The position numbers were made by a program, and so were the translations under genes. Positions 9,927-19,235 of a DNA stretch of 64,000 nt are shown in pieces. Position 1 is the first letter of the stretch; the number at the start of each line of letters is the position of its first letter. Under the pieces are notes generated by a model that was not told where the DNA came from, did no database searches, and worked only from the letters and a program-made list of their open reading frames with translations. Source of the DNA: Campylobacter gastrosuis (GTDB lineage: Bacteria > Campylobacterota > Campylobacteria > Campylobacterales > Campylobacteraceae); the NCBI RefSeq assembly GCF_030249845.1, contig NZ_JANURM010000002.1:283597-347596 (forward strand), in the 5' to 3' direction.

Positions 9927-11132
9927 ATGGTTGATATTAACAGGATAATTAGCGAGTTAAAGCGTGGAGTTGCCGAGATTATTGATGAAGAAAGGGTCGT
10001 TAGTTTAGTTAAAAATTTCTACGAAAAGGGCGAAAATTTCTACGTAAAAGCTGGATTTGACCCAACAGCACCAGATTTGCATTTAGGGCATTCTGTCGTG
10101 CTTACAAAAATGGCTTTTTTGCAAAAACACGGAGCTATCGTTCAGTTTTTAATCGGCGATTTTACAGGGCAAATTGGCGATCCATCAGGCAAATCAGCCA
10201 CGAGAAAAAAGCTTGATAAAGCACAGGTTTTAAAAAATGCAAAAACCTACGAAGAGCAAGTTTTTAAAATTTTAGACCCAGAAAAAACCATAATAATGTT
10301 TAACTCAACTTGGTGCAACGAGCTTGGTGCAGCTGGCATTATTGAGCTTACAAGCACCTTTGCCGTGGCTAGAATGTTAGAGCGAGATGACTTTGAGAAG
10401 CGATATAAGGCTGGGAATTCCATATCAATTAGCGAGTTTATGTATCCGCTTTTACAGGGTTATGACAGCGTGGCAATGAAGTGCGATATTGAAATGGGTG
10501 GAACGGATCAGAAATTTAACCTTTTAATGGGTCGCACACTTCAAAGAACCTACAACATCGGCAAAGAACAAGCTGTGATTATGATGCCACTTCTTGAAGG
10601 GCTTGACGGAGTCAATAAAATGAGCAAAAGCCTTGGCAACTACATCGGCGTAACCGACCCAGCTAACGATATGTTTGCAAAAACTCTAAGCATTTCAGAT
10701 GAGCTTATGTGGCGTTGGTATGAGCTACTTAGCATAAAATCAAACGATGAAATTTCAAAGCTAAAAGATTCTGTTAATAACGGCACGTATCATCCAAAAA
10801 AGGCAAAAGAGGATTTAGCGCTTGAAATCACGGCTCGTTATCACGGCGATGAAATGGCACAAAATGCAAAGGCTGAGTTTGATAAAATTCACTCTGAGAA
10901 TAAAATCCCAACCGAGCTTGACGAATTTAGCACAAATGCCCCAGCTTGGGTCGTAGAAGCATTAGTTTTATGCAAACTAAGTCCTACAAACTCACAAGCG
11001 CGCCGCGATATAAACGCAAATGCCGTCAGCATAAATCAGCAAAAGATCTCTGACGAGCAACTAAAACTTGGCGTTGGCGAATATATTTTGCAAGTTGGCA
11101 AACGAAAATTTGCAAAGTTAAAGGTAATTTAA
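9927..11132 (+). CDS. tyrS: Tyrosyl-tRNA synthetase
   Basis: Charges tRNA-Tyr. Class I synthetase signatures are clear: HLGH (the HIGH motif, about residue 51) after the DPTAPD loop, and KMSKS at about residue 232. The C-terminal 65 residues form an S4-like RNA-binding domain. Total 401 residues fits the TyrZ-like bacterial type. It follows spoT by 15 bases with AAAGGAT as ribosome-binding site. Confidence 0.93.
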   Translation: MVDINRIISELKRGVAEIIDEERVVSLVKNFYEKGENFYVKAGFDPTAPDLHLGHSVVLTKMAFLQKHGAIVQFLIGDFTGQIGDPSGKSATRKKLDKAQVLKNAKTYEEQVFKILDPEKTIIMFNSTWCNELGAAGIIELTSTFAVARMLERDDFEKRYKAGNSISISEFMYPLLQGYDSVAMKCDIEMGGTDQKFNLLMGRTLQRTYNIGKEQAVIMMPLLEGLDGVNKMSKSLGNYIGVTDPANDMFAKTLSISDELMWRWYELLSIKSNDEISKLKDSVNNGTYHPKKAKEDLALEITARYHGDEMAQNAKAEFDKIHSENKIPTELDEFSTNAPAWVVEALVLCKLSPTNSQARRDINANAVSINQQKISDEQLKLGVGEYILQVGKRKFAKLKVI

Positions 11133-12223
11133 TGCAATCTGTAAAAATAGGCAAATATGAGATAAAATATCCAATAATTCAAGGCGGTATGGGGCTTGGC
11201 ATAAGCTGGGACAAGCTAGCTGGCAATGTCAGTCTAAATGGCGGTCTTGGCGTGATTAGCTCGGTTGGCACTGGTTATTATGAAAATAGAGCTCACATTG
11301 ACAAGGAGCTAAACGCAAAACCCTTTGGTAGCGAGAATTTCTACTCCACAAAGGGACTAAGAGCCGTCATCGCAAACGCTCGTAAAATTTGTGGCGACTT
11401 GCCACTAGCAGCAAACATAATGTATGCAGCAAACGACTACGCAAGAGTCGTAAAAGATGCTTGCGAGGCTGGTTTTAATATCATCATCTCAGGTGCTGGA
11501 CTGCCTACAAACTTGCCAGAATTTACTCAAAATTTCAAAGATGTCGCCCTAGTGCCAATCGTAAGCTCGGCAAAAGCCCTAAAAATCATATGCAAACGCT
11601 GGATGCAACGCTACGAGCGACTACCTGACGCCGTTGTGCTTGAAGGTCCGCTAAGTGGCGGTCATCAGGGCTTTACCTACGAGCAGTGCTTAGATCCAGC
11701 CTATCAGCTTGAAAATTTAATCAAACCAGTAAAAGATGAGATCGCCCAGTGGGGTAGCTTCCCGCTCTTTGTCGCTGGTGGAATTTGGGATAAAAACGAC
11801 ATTGACAAAGTCATCTCACTTGGTGCAAACGGCGTTCAAATGGGCACTCGCTTTATTGGCACACACGAATGCGACGCAAGTCTTGGCTTTAAAGAGGTGC
11901 TAATAAACGCCAAAAAAGAGGACATTGAGCTGATTAAAAGCCCAGTTGGCTACCCAGCACGTGGGATTAGGACTAATTTATTAAATTTAGTTGATAAGCG
12001 ACAAGGCCCTAAAATTCAGTGCATAAGCAACTGCGTAAGCCCTTGCGGGCGTGGCAAAGAGGCAAAAATGGTCGGATACTGCATAGCTGACAGACTTTTT
12101 GACGCATTTAGCGGCAAAAAAGAGAGCGGACTATTTTTTAGCGGTGCAAACGGCTACCGATTAAATGAGATTATTAGCGTTAAAGAGCTGTTTAAAAAGC
12201 TCATAGAAGGCGAAAATGATTAG
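11132..12223 (+). CDS. Nitronate monooxygenase family (2-nitropropane dioxygenase-like) flavoprotein
   Basis: TIM-barrel FMN protein. PIIQGGMGLGIS at the N-terminus, LEGPLSGGHQG and the phosphate-binding VAGGIWD...GANGVQMGTRFIGTHE are family motifs. Members oxidise nitronates such as propionate 3-nitronate; some relatives (FabK) are enoyl-ACP reductases. The Cys-rich CISNCVSPCGRGKEAKMVGYC stretch near the C-terminus (four Cys) is notable and might hold a metal or disulphides. It overlaps tyrS (TAATG) and amiA (8 bases). Substrate unknown. Confidence 0.78.
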   Translation: MQSVKIGKYEIKYPIIQGGMGLGISWDKLAGNVSLNGGLGVISSVGTGYYENRAHIDKELNAKPFGSENFYSTKGLRAVIANARKICGDLPLAANIMYAANDYARVVKDACEAGFNIIISGAGLPTNLPEFTQNFKDVALVPIVSSAKALKIICKRWMQRYERLPDAVVLEGPLSGGHQGFTYEQCLDPAYQLENLIKPVKDEIAQWGSFPLFVAGGIWDKNDIDKVISLGANGVQMGTRFIGTHECDASLGFKEVLINAKKEDIELIKSPVGYPARGIRTNLLNLVDKRQGPKIQCISNCVSPCGRGKEAKMVGYCIADRLFDAFSGKKESGLFFSGANGYRLNEIISVKELFKKLIEGEND

Positions 12224-13559
12224 AGTTTTACTTGCGATTTTACTATTTTTAAGCACGATTTTTGCAAACGCAACCTTTGAAAATTTTGATAAGAATTTTA
12301 AAAATGCACCAAAACAAACGAAGCAAAAAATTCACAACGAGCTTAAAAATTTATACGTAAAATCGCTTGTAGGCAATGATTTAGAGCTACAAAAAGGCGC
12401 ATTAAATCGCCTAATCATCAGCTCAAAAGCCCTAAATTTAAACGCAAACGAATATCAAAAAGATTTAGCAGATTTATCAAAACAAGCCACCACAAAACTA
12501 CCATATCTTTTAAGTGCCACAAAGGGCGAAAACGCCCTAGTTTTAAAATTTAACCAGCCGATTTTGGCAAAAAATATAAAAATTTTCACCCTAAATGACA
12601 AAAATGGATTTAGAAATGTCATTGATATAAACGCCATTTTAAACGGCAAACCGCTAAGTTATACAAATTTCATCACAAAAGAGATAAACATTGCCCAAAA
12701 CAACAAGCAAACAATCAGAATCGTCTTTAAAGACAAAGCCCAAAAAAATATAGACGCAAAAATAGATGAAAATTTATTGATAATCGCTACTAAAAATTTT
12801 ATCTCAAACGAGAGCCTAACTAAACCAATAGCAAAGCAAAAACCACTGCCACAAAAGGCACAGCCAAAGCAGGTTAGAGCATTAAAAACCATAGTCATTG
12901 ACCCCGGTCACGGAGGCACGGATCCGGGCGCGATAAATGGCAAACTACAAGAAAAAACGGCAGTTTTACAGGTGGCAAAACGGCTTGGCAACGAGCTAAA
13001 AAGCAGAGGTTATAAAATTTTTTACACAAGAGATAATGACTTTTTTATAAATTTACGCTCACGCACAAAAATGGCAAACGATAAATCCGCCGATCTTTTT
13101 GTTTCAATCCACGCAAACGCCGCTCCAAACGCACAAAAAGCAGCCACAATGCGTGGAGTTGAAACATTTTTCTTATCCCCAGCAAGAAGCGAAAGAAGCA
13201 AAAACGCAGCCGCATTAGAGAATAAATCTGACATTGAAGAGATGGATTTTTTCTCAAAGCAGACCTTTTTAAATTTCTTAAATCGCGAAAAAATCATCGC
13301 TTCAAACAAGCTTGGTATTGATATACAATCTCAAATTTTAAGCAGTCTAAAAAATAAGCGTTATCAAGTAATAGACGGCGGAGTTAGAGAAGCACCATTT
13401 TGGGTGCTTGTGGGTGCTTTAATGCCAGCGGTTTTAATTGAAATTGGCTACATAACCCACCCAGTTGAGGGCAAAATGCTTTTTGATGAACGTTATCAAG
13501 AGAGCCTAGCACAAGGCATTGCAAACGGCGTTGATGAGTATTTTAACAAAAACAAATGA
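12216..13559 (+). CDS. amiA: N-acetylmuramoyl-L-alanine amidase, AmiA/AmiC type
   Basis: Periplasmic zinc amidase that cleaves septal peptidoglycan between MurNAc and L-Ala. Signal peptide about 1-18 (ends STIFANA), an AMIN-like beta region (about 95-190), a Pro/Gln-rich linker, then Amidase_3 (about 222-445). Zinc and catalytic residues are visible in VIDPGHGGTDPGA, LQEKTAV, SIHANAAP and VLIEIGYITHP. The presence of an EnvC-like activator and FtsEX a few genes upstream suggests a common septal-splitting pathway. Confidence 0.9.
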   Translation: MIRVLLAILLFLSTIFANATFENFDKNFKNAPKQTKQKIHNELKNLYVKSLVGNDLELQKGALNRLIISSKALNLNANEYQKDLADLSKQATTKLPYLLSATKGENALVLKFNQPILAKNIKIFTLNDKNGFRNVIDINAILNGKPLSYTNFITKEINIAQNNKQTIRIVFKDKAQKNIDAKIDENLLIIATKNFISNESLTKPIAKQKPLPQKAQPKQVRALKTIVIDPGHGGTDPGAINGKLQEKTAVLQVAKRLGNELKSRGYKIFYTRDNDFFINLRSRTKMANDKSADLFVSIHANAAPNAQKAATMRGVETFFLSPARSERSKNAAALENKSDIEEMDFFSKQTFLNFLNREKIIASNKLGIDIQSQILSSLKNKRYQVIDGGVREAPFWVLVGALMPAVLIEIGYITHPVEGKMLFDERYQESLAQGIANGVDEYFNKNK

Positions 13560-15409
13560 GATACGCCACGCTAAATTTCAAGGGCGAAACCGCCTTTAAC
13601 GCCGAGTTTGACGACATTTATTTTAACACTCAAAAGCCAGAAAAAGAGAGCGAATTTGTTTTTACTAGCGTTTTTGACACGCTTTTAGACACAAAAGATA
13701 GTTTTATCGTAGGCGAGGCTGGGTTTGGTGCTGGGCTAAATTTTCTAACGCTTTGTGCTAAATTTTTAAAAACAGACAAAAAACTTCACTACGTTAGCAT
13801 TGAAAAAACGCCATTTTGCGTTGATGATTTGGCTAAAATTTATCAAAAACTTGGCGTTTTTAAGGGCTTAGTTAAACGGCTAATTAAAATTTATCCGCCA
13901 TTAAGTAGCGGAATTTTTCGCTTAGAATTTCATAAAAATATCACGCTTGATCTCTGTTTTGGCGAGATTTTTGATACGCTAAAAGAGCTTGATTTTAAGG
14001 CTGATGTTTGGTTTTTAGACGGCTTTTCGCCCGCTAAAAATCCGCAAATGTGGAGCGATGAAGTAATGAGCGAAATTGCAAGGCTAACACGCCAAAATGG
14101 CGTAGTTTGCACCTACTCATCGGCAAAAATCGTGCGTGAAAATTTAGAAAAAAATGGCTTTTTAGTCACACTTTTAAAGGGTTATGCCAAAAAACGCCAA
14201 ATGATTAGGGCTGTGCTTAAAAATCAGCCAAAAGATGATATAAAATTCTCATATTTTTCTCGCCCACAAAGCGATGAAAATCTAAAAAATGCCCTGATAA
14301 TTGGCGGTGGCGTGGCTGGGATTTTAACGGCGATTGAGCTAAAAAAACTTGGGCTAAACGTGAAAATAGCCGAAAAAATGAACGAAGTAGCCACAAATGG
14401 GTCAAGCAATTTAAGCGGAATTTTAATGCCACTCATCACAAAAAACGGCGTGAAACTTGGTGCTATGCACAAAAATGCCTTTTTAAACGCAAGCTCATTT
14501 TACAAGCAAAACGCCCCAAAATCGGTAGCAAAATTCACTGGCTGTGCCGATTACGCTTACGATGAAACCCTTATTAAACGCTACAAGGACGCCACGCTAA
14601 ATGACGCTCATATTTACGAATTTAACGAGCAATCATCGCCCTACCCACACATTTTTTGCCACCACTCAGCTTTAATGCACCCAAATAAAATGTGTAAAAT
14701 TTTAAGTAAAAATTTACACATTTTATTTAACCACGAATACAAATCGCACAAGCACCTAAAAAACGGCAAAATCAGCGTGAAATTTCAAGATAAAACCACC
14801 ATAAAAACCGATATTTTAATATTTTGTTCTGGTAGTCACAGCAAAGAGATTTTTAAAAATCTACCGCTTAGCTTTGTTAGAGGTCAGGTTACGCACATTA
14901 AAACCAGCTTTAATCCGCCCTGCCCCATAAGTGCAAAAGGCTACATAACCCCTTGCTACAAGGGCGTTTGCGTGGTTGGGGCGACCTACTTGCGAAATGA
15001 AATTTTTAACGCTCCAAAACCAAGCGATGACATAGAAAATTTAGAAAAAATCAGCGAATTTTTAGACAAAAACGAAGTAAAAATTGTAAAATCAAACGTA
15101 GCTTACAGGAGCTATTCAAGCGACAGAGCTCCCATAATTTCGCCACTTTTTGATGAAAATTTTTACAAAACTACCTACAAAAAGTTATTTTGGCTAAAAC
15201 ACAAAGGCATCGCAACACCCCCAAAATACGAGCCAAATGTCTATTTAAACATAGCTCACGGCTCACGTGGACTTGGCACAGCAGTGCTTGGGGCAAGGCT
15301 GGTGGCTGATTACATAAAAAATCGCCCACTTTGCATACAAAAATCCCTAGCCTACGAGCTTCACGCCGCTAGATTTTTAATTAGAAAACTAAAAAAGGGA
15401 CAAGAATGA
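13556..15409 (+). CDS. mnmC: Bifunctional tRNA 5-methylaminomethyl-2-thiouridine biosynthesis protein MnmC
   Basis: Completes mnm5(s2)U34 synthesis downstream of MnmE/MnmG. The N-terminal methyltransferase domain (about 1-230, with GEAGFGAGLNFL and WFLDGFSPAKNPQMW) is fused to a C-terminal FAD oxidoreductase domain (about 240-600, dinucleotide motif IIGGGVAGILTAIELKK). Length 617 is slightly shorter than E. coli MnmC. It overlaps amiA (ATGAG) and ribD by 4 bases. mnmG lies in the same window at 41097, so both halves of the modification route are present. Confidence 0.9.
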   Translation: MRYATLNFKGETAFNAEFDDIYFNTQKPEKESEFVFTSVFDTLLDTKDSFIVGEAGFGAGLNFLTLCAKFLKTDKKLHYVSIEKTPFCVDDLAKIYQKLGVFKGLVKRLIKIYPPLSSGIFRLEFHKNITLDLCFGEIFDTLKELDFKADVWFLDGFSPAKNPQMWSDEVMSEIARLTRQNGVVCTYSSAKIVRENLEKNGFLVTLLKGYAKKRQMIRAVLKNQPKDDIKFSYFSRPQSDENLKNALIIGGGVAGILTAIELKKLGLNVKIAEKMNEVATNGSSNLSGILMPLITKNGVKLGAMHKNAFLNASSFYKQNAPKSVAKFTGCADYAYDETLIKRYKDATLNDAHIYEFNEQSSPYPHIFCHHSALMHPNKMCKILSKNLHILFNHEYKSHKHLKNGKISVKFQDKTTIKTDILIFCSGSHSKEIFKNLPLSFVRGQVTHIKTSFNPPCPISAKGYITPCYKGVCVVGATYLRNEIFNAPKPSDDIENLEKISEFLDKNEVKIVKSNVAYRSYSSDRAPIISPLFDENFYKTTYKKLFWLKHKGIATPPKYEPNVYLNIAHGSRGLGTAVLGARLVADYIKNRPLCIQKSLAYELHAARFLIRKLKKGQE

Positions 15410-16476
15410 ACGATGAGTTTTATATGGATTTAGCCATTAAAAAGGCGTGGCAATTTTTGGTTTTAACCTACCCAAACCCAGCCGTTGGGTGCGTGATTTT
15501 AGATGAAAATGGCAGAATTTTAAGCATTAAAGCACACAAAAAAGCTGGATTTTTACACGCCGAGCCACTTGCGATTTTGTTTGCACTTTTTAGCAAAAAT
15601 GGCGAAATTTTAAGCGAGTTTTTAAGGCTTTATAATCAATTTTTTAACACCAATTTTAAAAACCAAAATGAGCTTGAAAACGCCGATTTAGACGCTAAAT
15701 TTAGCTATGATTTTATTCTAAAAAATCACTCAAATTTACTAAAAAACGCAACCGCTTACGTTACGCTTGAACCCTGTGCTCATCAGGGCAAAACCCCGCC
15801 CTGTGCAAACCTTTTTGTCGCTTTAAAATTTAAAAGCGTCATCATTAGCCAAAGCGATTTAAACAAAATCGCAAGCGGTGGAGCAAAAATTTTAAAAGAC
15901 GCTGGGATCGCCGTAAAAATGGGTGTTTTAAACGATGAAGGCAAGAAGCTTTTAGAGCCTTTTGTCTCGTGGCAGAGCGGGAATTTTAGCTTTTTTAAAC
16001 TTGCCATTTCAAAAAACGGCGTGGCAACTGGCGGGATAATCTCAAACCTAAAAAGCAGAACTCACGCTCACGAATTAAGGGGCGTTTTAGACCTTTTAAT
16101 AATTGGCGGCAACAGCGTAAGAACCGACCGCCCAAGACTTGATGCAAGACTGGCAAATGCCAAAGCCCCAGACGTGCTAATCTACTCAAAAAGAGATGAT
16201 TTTGATAAAACGATACCGCTATTTAATGTGCCAAATAGGGGCGTAAAAATTTCAAATAGTTTATGTAATTTAAATGCAAAGTTAATAATGTATGAGGGCG
16301 GAGAAAATCTTTTAAAAGAGATGATTAATCATAAAATTTCTAATTTAAAATGGCTTTTAATCTATCAAAGCAGTCAGTTTAAAACTGGCAGAAATGTTAT
16401 GTTAGATTTTAGTTTAAATCCGCTTTTTCAGAGCAAAATTGATGATGGAATTTATGGGTGGTATGAGTTATGTTAA
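15406..16476 (+). CDS. ribD: Riboflavin biosynthesis deaminase/reductase RibD
   Basis: Deaminates and reduces the pyrimidine intermediate of riboflavin synthesis. The deaminase zinc site is intact: His51 and Glu53 (HAE), Cys124 and Cys133 in the PCAHQGKTPPC motif. Between these motifs there is an insertion of roughly 45 residues (about 65-112) not found in E. coli RibD. The reductase domain (about 175-356) is recognisable by NGVATGG and LIIGGNSVRTDRP (substrate and NADPH contacts). Overlaps of 4 and 7 bases join it to mnmC and the next gene. Confidence 0.87.
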   Translation: MNDEFYMDLAIKKAWQFLVLTYPNPAVGCVILDENGRILSIKAHKKAGFLHAEPLAILFALFSKNGEILSEFLRLYNQFFNTNFKNQNELENADLDAKFSYDFILKNHSNLLKNATAYVTLEPCAHQGKTPPCANLFVALKFKSVIISQSDLNKIASGGAKILKDAGIAVKMGVLNDEGKKLLEPFVSWQSGNFSFFKLAISKNGVATGGIISNLKSRTHAHELRGVLDLLIIGGNSVRTDRPRLDARLANAKAPDVLIYSKRDDFDKTIPLFNVPNRGVKISNSLCNLNAKLIMYEGGENLLKEMINHKISNLKWLLIYQSSQFKTGRNVMLDFSLNPLFQSKIDDGIYGWYELC

Positions 16477-17588
16477 GATGGTTATTTGTCGTTGTAGTCG
16501 CATTTGTCGCTGGGGTTTTGCTAAATTTTTATGCATACAAAAGATTTTTTAAAAAGATATATTTTTTACAGCCATATCTAAAATTTATCCGCCCTATTTT
16601 TTATCTAATTAGCATTTTAGAGCTTATTTTTATCCTTTCAGTTTTAGTAAATTTTAGGCTCTCACTCTTTGTTTATCTAGCTGGTGCTACACTGCTTGGA
16701 TTTAGCTGGTTTATGTTTTGTATCGCTCTTATTTATGATATATTAAGAAGTAGTTTAAGAAAGACAAAATTTAATGCAAACAGGCGGAAATTTATAAAAA
16801 TCTGCTTTGATTTAGCATTTTTAATCGCATTTTTTGGCTACTTTTTGCGTGGAGTTTTTACCGCTTTAAGACCGCCAAAAATCACACAAAGGCAGATAAA
16901 AATCAAAAATTTATCACACCCACTTAGAATCGCCTTAATTTCAGACGTTCATATCGGCGAGTTTTTACAAAAAGAATTCCTAGCCACGCTAGTTTATCAA
17001 ATCAATCAAACAAAGCCCGATTTAGTCGCAATTGCAGGCGATTTGGTGGATTTAAGTGCTGATAATATCGGCGATTTTTTAGAGCCACTTAGGGATTTAA
17101 AAAGCACATATGGGACATTTTATGTGCCGGGCAACCACGAGTATTATCACGGCATTGACGGGATTTTAGAGAAAATTTCAGGGGTTGGGGTTACAATTTT
17201 AGGCAACAGCTCAAAAGTCGTTGGTGGCGTGAATTTATGCGGTGTTTATGATTTGGCTGGGGCTAAGTTTGACCACCTAGCACCAGACCTAAATCAAGCC
17301 CTAAAACAGACCAAAAGCACTCTGCCGACAATACTTTTATCACACCAGCCAAAATTTATAAATTCAATGCAAAAGAGCGTGGATTTGGTGCTTTGTGGGC
17401 ATACTCACGCAGGGCAAATTTTCCCTTTTCAGCTCCTAGTTTTGCTTGATCAGCCCTATTTATACGGACTTTATAAACATAATGATAAAATGCAAGTTTA
17501 TGTAAGCTCTGGTGCTGGATTTTGGGGGCCACCGGTTAGAATTTTAGCACCAAGTGAGATCGCTATACTTGACTTAATAGGAGATTAA
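16470..17588 (+). CDS. Membrane-anchored metallophosphoesterase, YkuE/YaeI-like
   Basis: Four N-terminal hydrophobic helices (about 2-22, 34-62, 66-90, 108-130) anchor a calcineurin-like phosphoesterase domain. Metal ligands are visible in LISDVHIGEF, AIAGDLVDL, VPGNHEYYHG, LLSHQPKF and LCGHTHAGQ, so the dinuclear site is complete. YaeI of E. coli removes phosphate from lipid substrates and YkuE is cell-wall associated; the natural substrate here is unknown. It starts inside ribD and ends two bases before psd. Confidence 0.82.
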   Translation: MLRWLFVVVVAFVAGVLLNFYAYKRFFKKIYFLQPYLKFIRPIFYLISILELIFILSVLVNFRLSLFVYLAGATLLGFSWFMFCIALIYDILRSSLRKTKFNANRRKFIKICFDLAFLIAFFGYFLRGVFTALRPPKITQRQIKIKNLSHPLRIALISDVHIGEFLQKEFLATLVYQINQTKPDLVAIAGDLVDLSADNIGDFLEPLRDLKSTYGTFYVPGNHEYYHGIDGILEKISGVGVTILGNSSKVVGGVNLCGVYDLAGAKFDHLAPDLNQALKQTKSTLPTILLSHQPKFINSMQKSVDLVLCGHTHAGQIFPFQLLVLLDQPYLYGLYKHNDKMQVYVSSGAGFWGPPVRILAPSEIAILDLIGD

Positions 17589-17589
17589 A

Positions 17590-18390
17590 ATGTCATTTAA
17601 CAACATTATTTCAAAAATTTTTGGCGTAATTGCAAAGTATGAATTCCCAAAAGTGTTTCAAACGCCCATAAATCGCTGGTATGTGCGTCATTTTGGCATT
17701 GATATGAGCGAGTTTTGGCACACGCAAAGCTATAAAAGCCTAAACGCACTTTTTACACGCGAATTTATCGTGCCACGCCCATTTAATGATGAGCCAAACG
17801 CCTTTATAAGCCCTTGTGACGGCACCTGCCTTAGCTTTGGCAAGAGCGAAGGCGATATGGCTTTTAGCGTAAAGGGGCAAGATTACAGCCTAAGCGAGCT
17901 TTTAGGCGGTGCGATGAGTAGCTACGAGCTAAAAAACGGCTACGATTTTGCAAATATCTACCTTAGCCCACGCGACTATCACTACTATCACGCACCCTGC
18001 GATATGCAAATAGTGCGTGCTTTGCACATACCGGGCGGGCTTTATAGTGTTGCGGTTAAGTGGCTAAGAAAAGTTGATAGTCTTTATATCAAGAATGAGC
18101 GTGTAGTTTTAGAATGCTTGGTAAATGGCTCAAAACTTTGGCTCGTTTTTGTGGGTGCTTTAAACGTTGGCAAGATGAATTTTAGCTTTGATAAACGCAT
18201 AAAAACAAACGCAACAGCAAATCAAATGCAAACCTACAACTACGATGAGCTTTTTGTAAAAAAGGGCGAAAGACTTGGGAATTTTGAGCTTGGCTCAACA
18301 ATCGTAATTGTAAGCGAAAACGGGCTTTTAAATTATGATTTAGACTACCAAAAACCACTAAAATTCGGTCAAAAAATCGCTACTTTTTAA
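17590..18390 (+). CDS. psd: Phosphatidylserine decarboxylase proenzyme
   Basis: Makes phosphatidylethanolamine from phosphatidylserine at the inner membrane. The self-cleavage motif LGST (residues 234-237) near the C-terminus gives the pyruvoyl group at Ser236. The conserved PxDG-like SPCDGTC, LSPRDYHYYHAPCD (catalytic histidine region) and HIPGGLYSV blocks are present. Length 266 is normal. Its stop overlaps the end of the convergent ThiF remnant by 4 bases. Confidence 0.92.
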   Translation: MSFNNIISKIFGVIAKYEFPKVFQTPINRWYVRHFGIDMSEFWHTQSYKSLNALFTREFIVPRPFNDEPNAFISPCDGTCLSFGKSEGDMAFSVKGQDYSLSELLGGAMSSYELKNGYDFANIYLSPRDYHYYHAPCDMQIVRALHIPGGLYSVAVKWLRKVDSLYIKNERVVLECLVNGSKLWLVFVGALNVGKMNFSFDKRIKTNATANQMQTYNYDELFVKKGERLGNFELGSTIVIVSENGLLNYDLDYQKPLKFGQKIATF

Positions 18391-18836
18391 ATCCTCAAAA
18401 ACGAATTTTGCTTCGCTTTTGCCATAAAGTTTAAATTTATCGCAAAGGCGACTTGCAAACTAGCACACCTTGATACGACATAGCTAAGGTTGCCTAGCCT
18501 TACTTCGCTGCCGTTTTTACCGCTTTTGTAATTTTTTAAGGTTGTAATTACTCCGACTTGCAAGGCATTACCACTAATGCCAACGTGGGTAAAATTCACG
18601 CCATTTTTTAGGCAAAATTTTGAAATTTCACGCTTTAAACTAATATCATCAAGCGCATCCATAAAAATATCAGCACCAAAAAAATCGCCAAAATCGCTGG
18701 GTGCTATCTGCTTTGTTACGACTTTTAAATTTAGTGCTGGATTTATGCCTAAAAGCTCATCTTTAAAATTAAACCTATTAAAAACTCGTGTTGTTAGCAG
18801 TATAAAAATCGTTAAATTTTGACTAAAATTAAAAAC
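18387..18836 (-). pseudogene. 5'-truncated ThiF/MoeB/HesA-like (E1-fold) gene remnant
   Basis: An open frame of 150 codons bounded upstream by TAA and ending with a normal stop. The stretch INPALNLKVV...FMDALDDISLKREISKFC...THVGISGNALQVG resembles the second half of the E1/ThiF fold (aspartate-containing D-A-x-D loop followed by strand and helix). The family's N-terminal GxGGxG ATP-binding motif and the NR-containing segment that should precede it are missing or unrecognisable. No good start or ribosome site exists; the only ATG (18662) is well inside the fold. Directly upstream is the promoter/leader of the gene at 18876, so the 5' end seems deleted. Function is presumed lost. Confidence 0.6.
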
Positions 18837-18875
18837 TTAGATAAAATGATTTTTAAATAATTTTAGGAGAAAATT

Positions 18876-19235
18876 ATGGCTGATGAGTTAATAAAAAAAG
18901 AAAATGCCGATGAGATAAAGCTAAAAGAGGCGATAGAAAATAACGATGTCGTGGGGATTTGGCAAGAGTGCGATGACTTTAATAAGCTAAGCGAAACGAC
19001 CATAAAAACTATGCAACACATAAACGATGAGCAGGTGCGTGAATTTACGCAAAAATTAACACAAACAAACGAAAAAATCCTAACTCTGACCTTTGAAGGC
19101 GTAAAAAAACACCACGAAAAGCAAAACCAAAAGCGTGAGAAAATTTTTAAAAACCAGCTAATAACCTACACGATTTTGGCGTTTTTAGCTGGAGTTGTCG
19201 TTGGGATTTTTGCCGTTAGATTAATGCAAAATTAA
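18876..19235 (+). CDS. Small tail-anchored membrane protein of unknown function
   Basis: 119 residues, strongly charged and helical, with one C-terminal transmembrane helix (about 97-116, LITYTILAFLAGVVVGIFAV), so the bulk should face the cytoplasm. I recognise no domain. TTAGGAGAAAATT precedes the ATG, giving a good ribosome site; AT-rich sequence with TAAAAT upstream (18841-18846) may be its promoter. It ends convergently 20 bases inside the decayed racemase gene. Called as real because of start signals and balanced composition; function unknown. Confidence 0.65.
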   Translation: MADELIKKENADEIKLKEAIENNDVVGIWQECDDFNKLSETTIKTMQHINDEQVREFTQKLTQTNEKILTLTFEGVKKHHEKQNQKREKIFKNQLITYTILAFLAGVVVGIFAVRLMQN

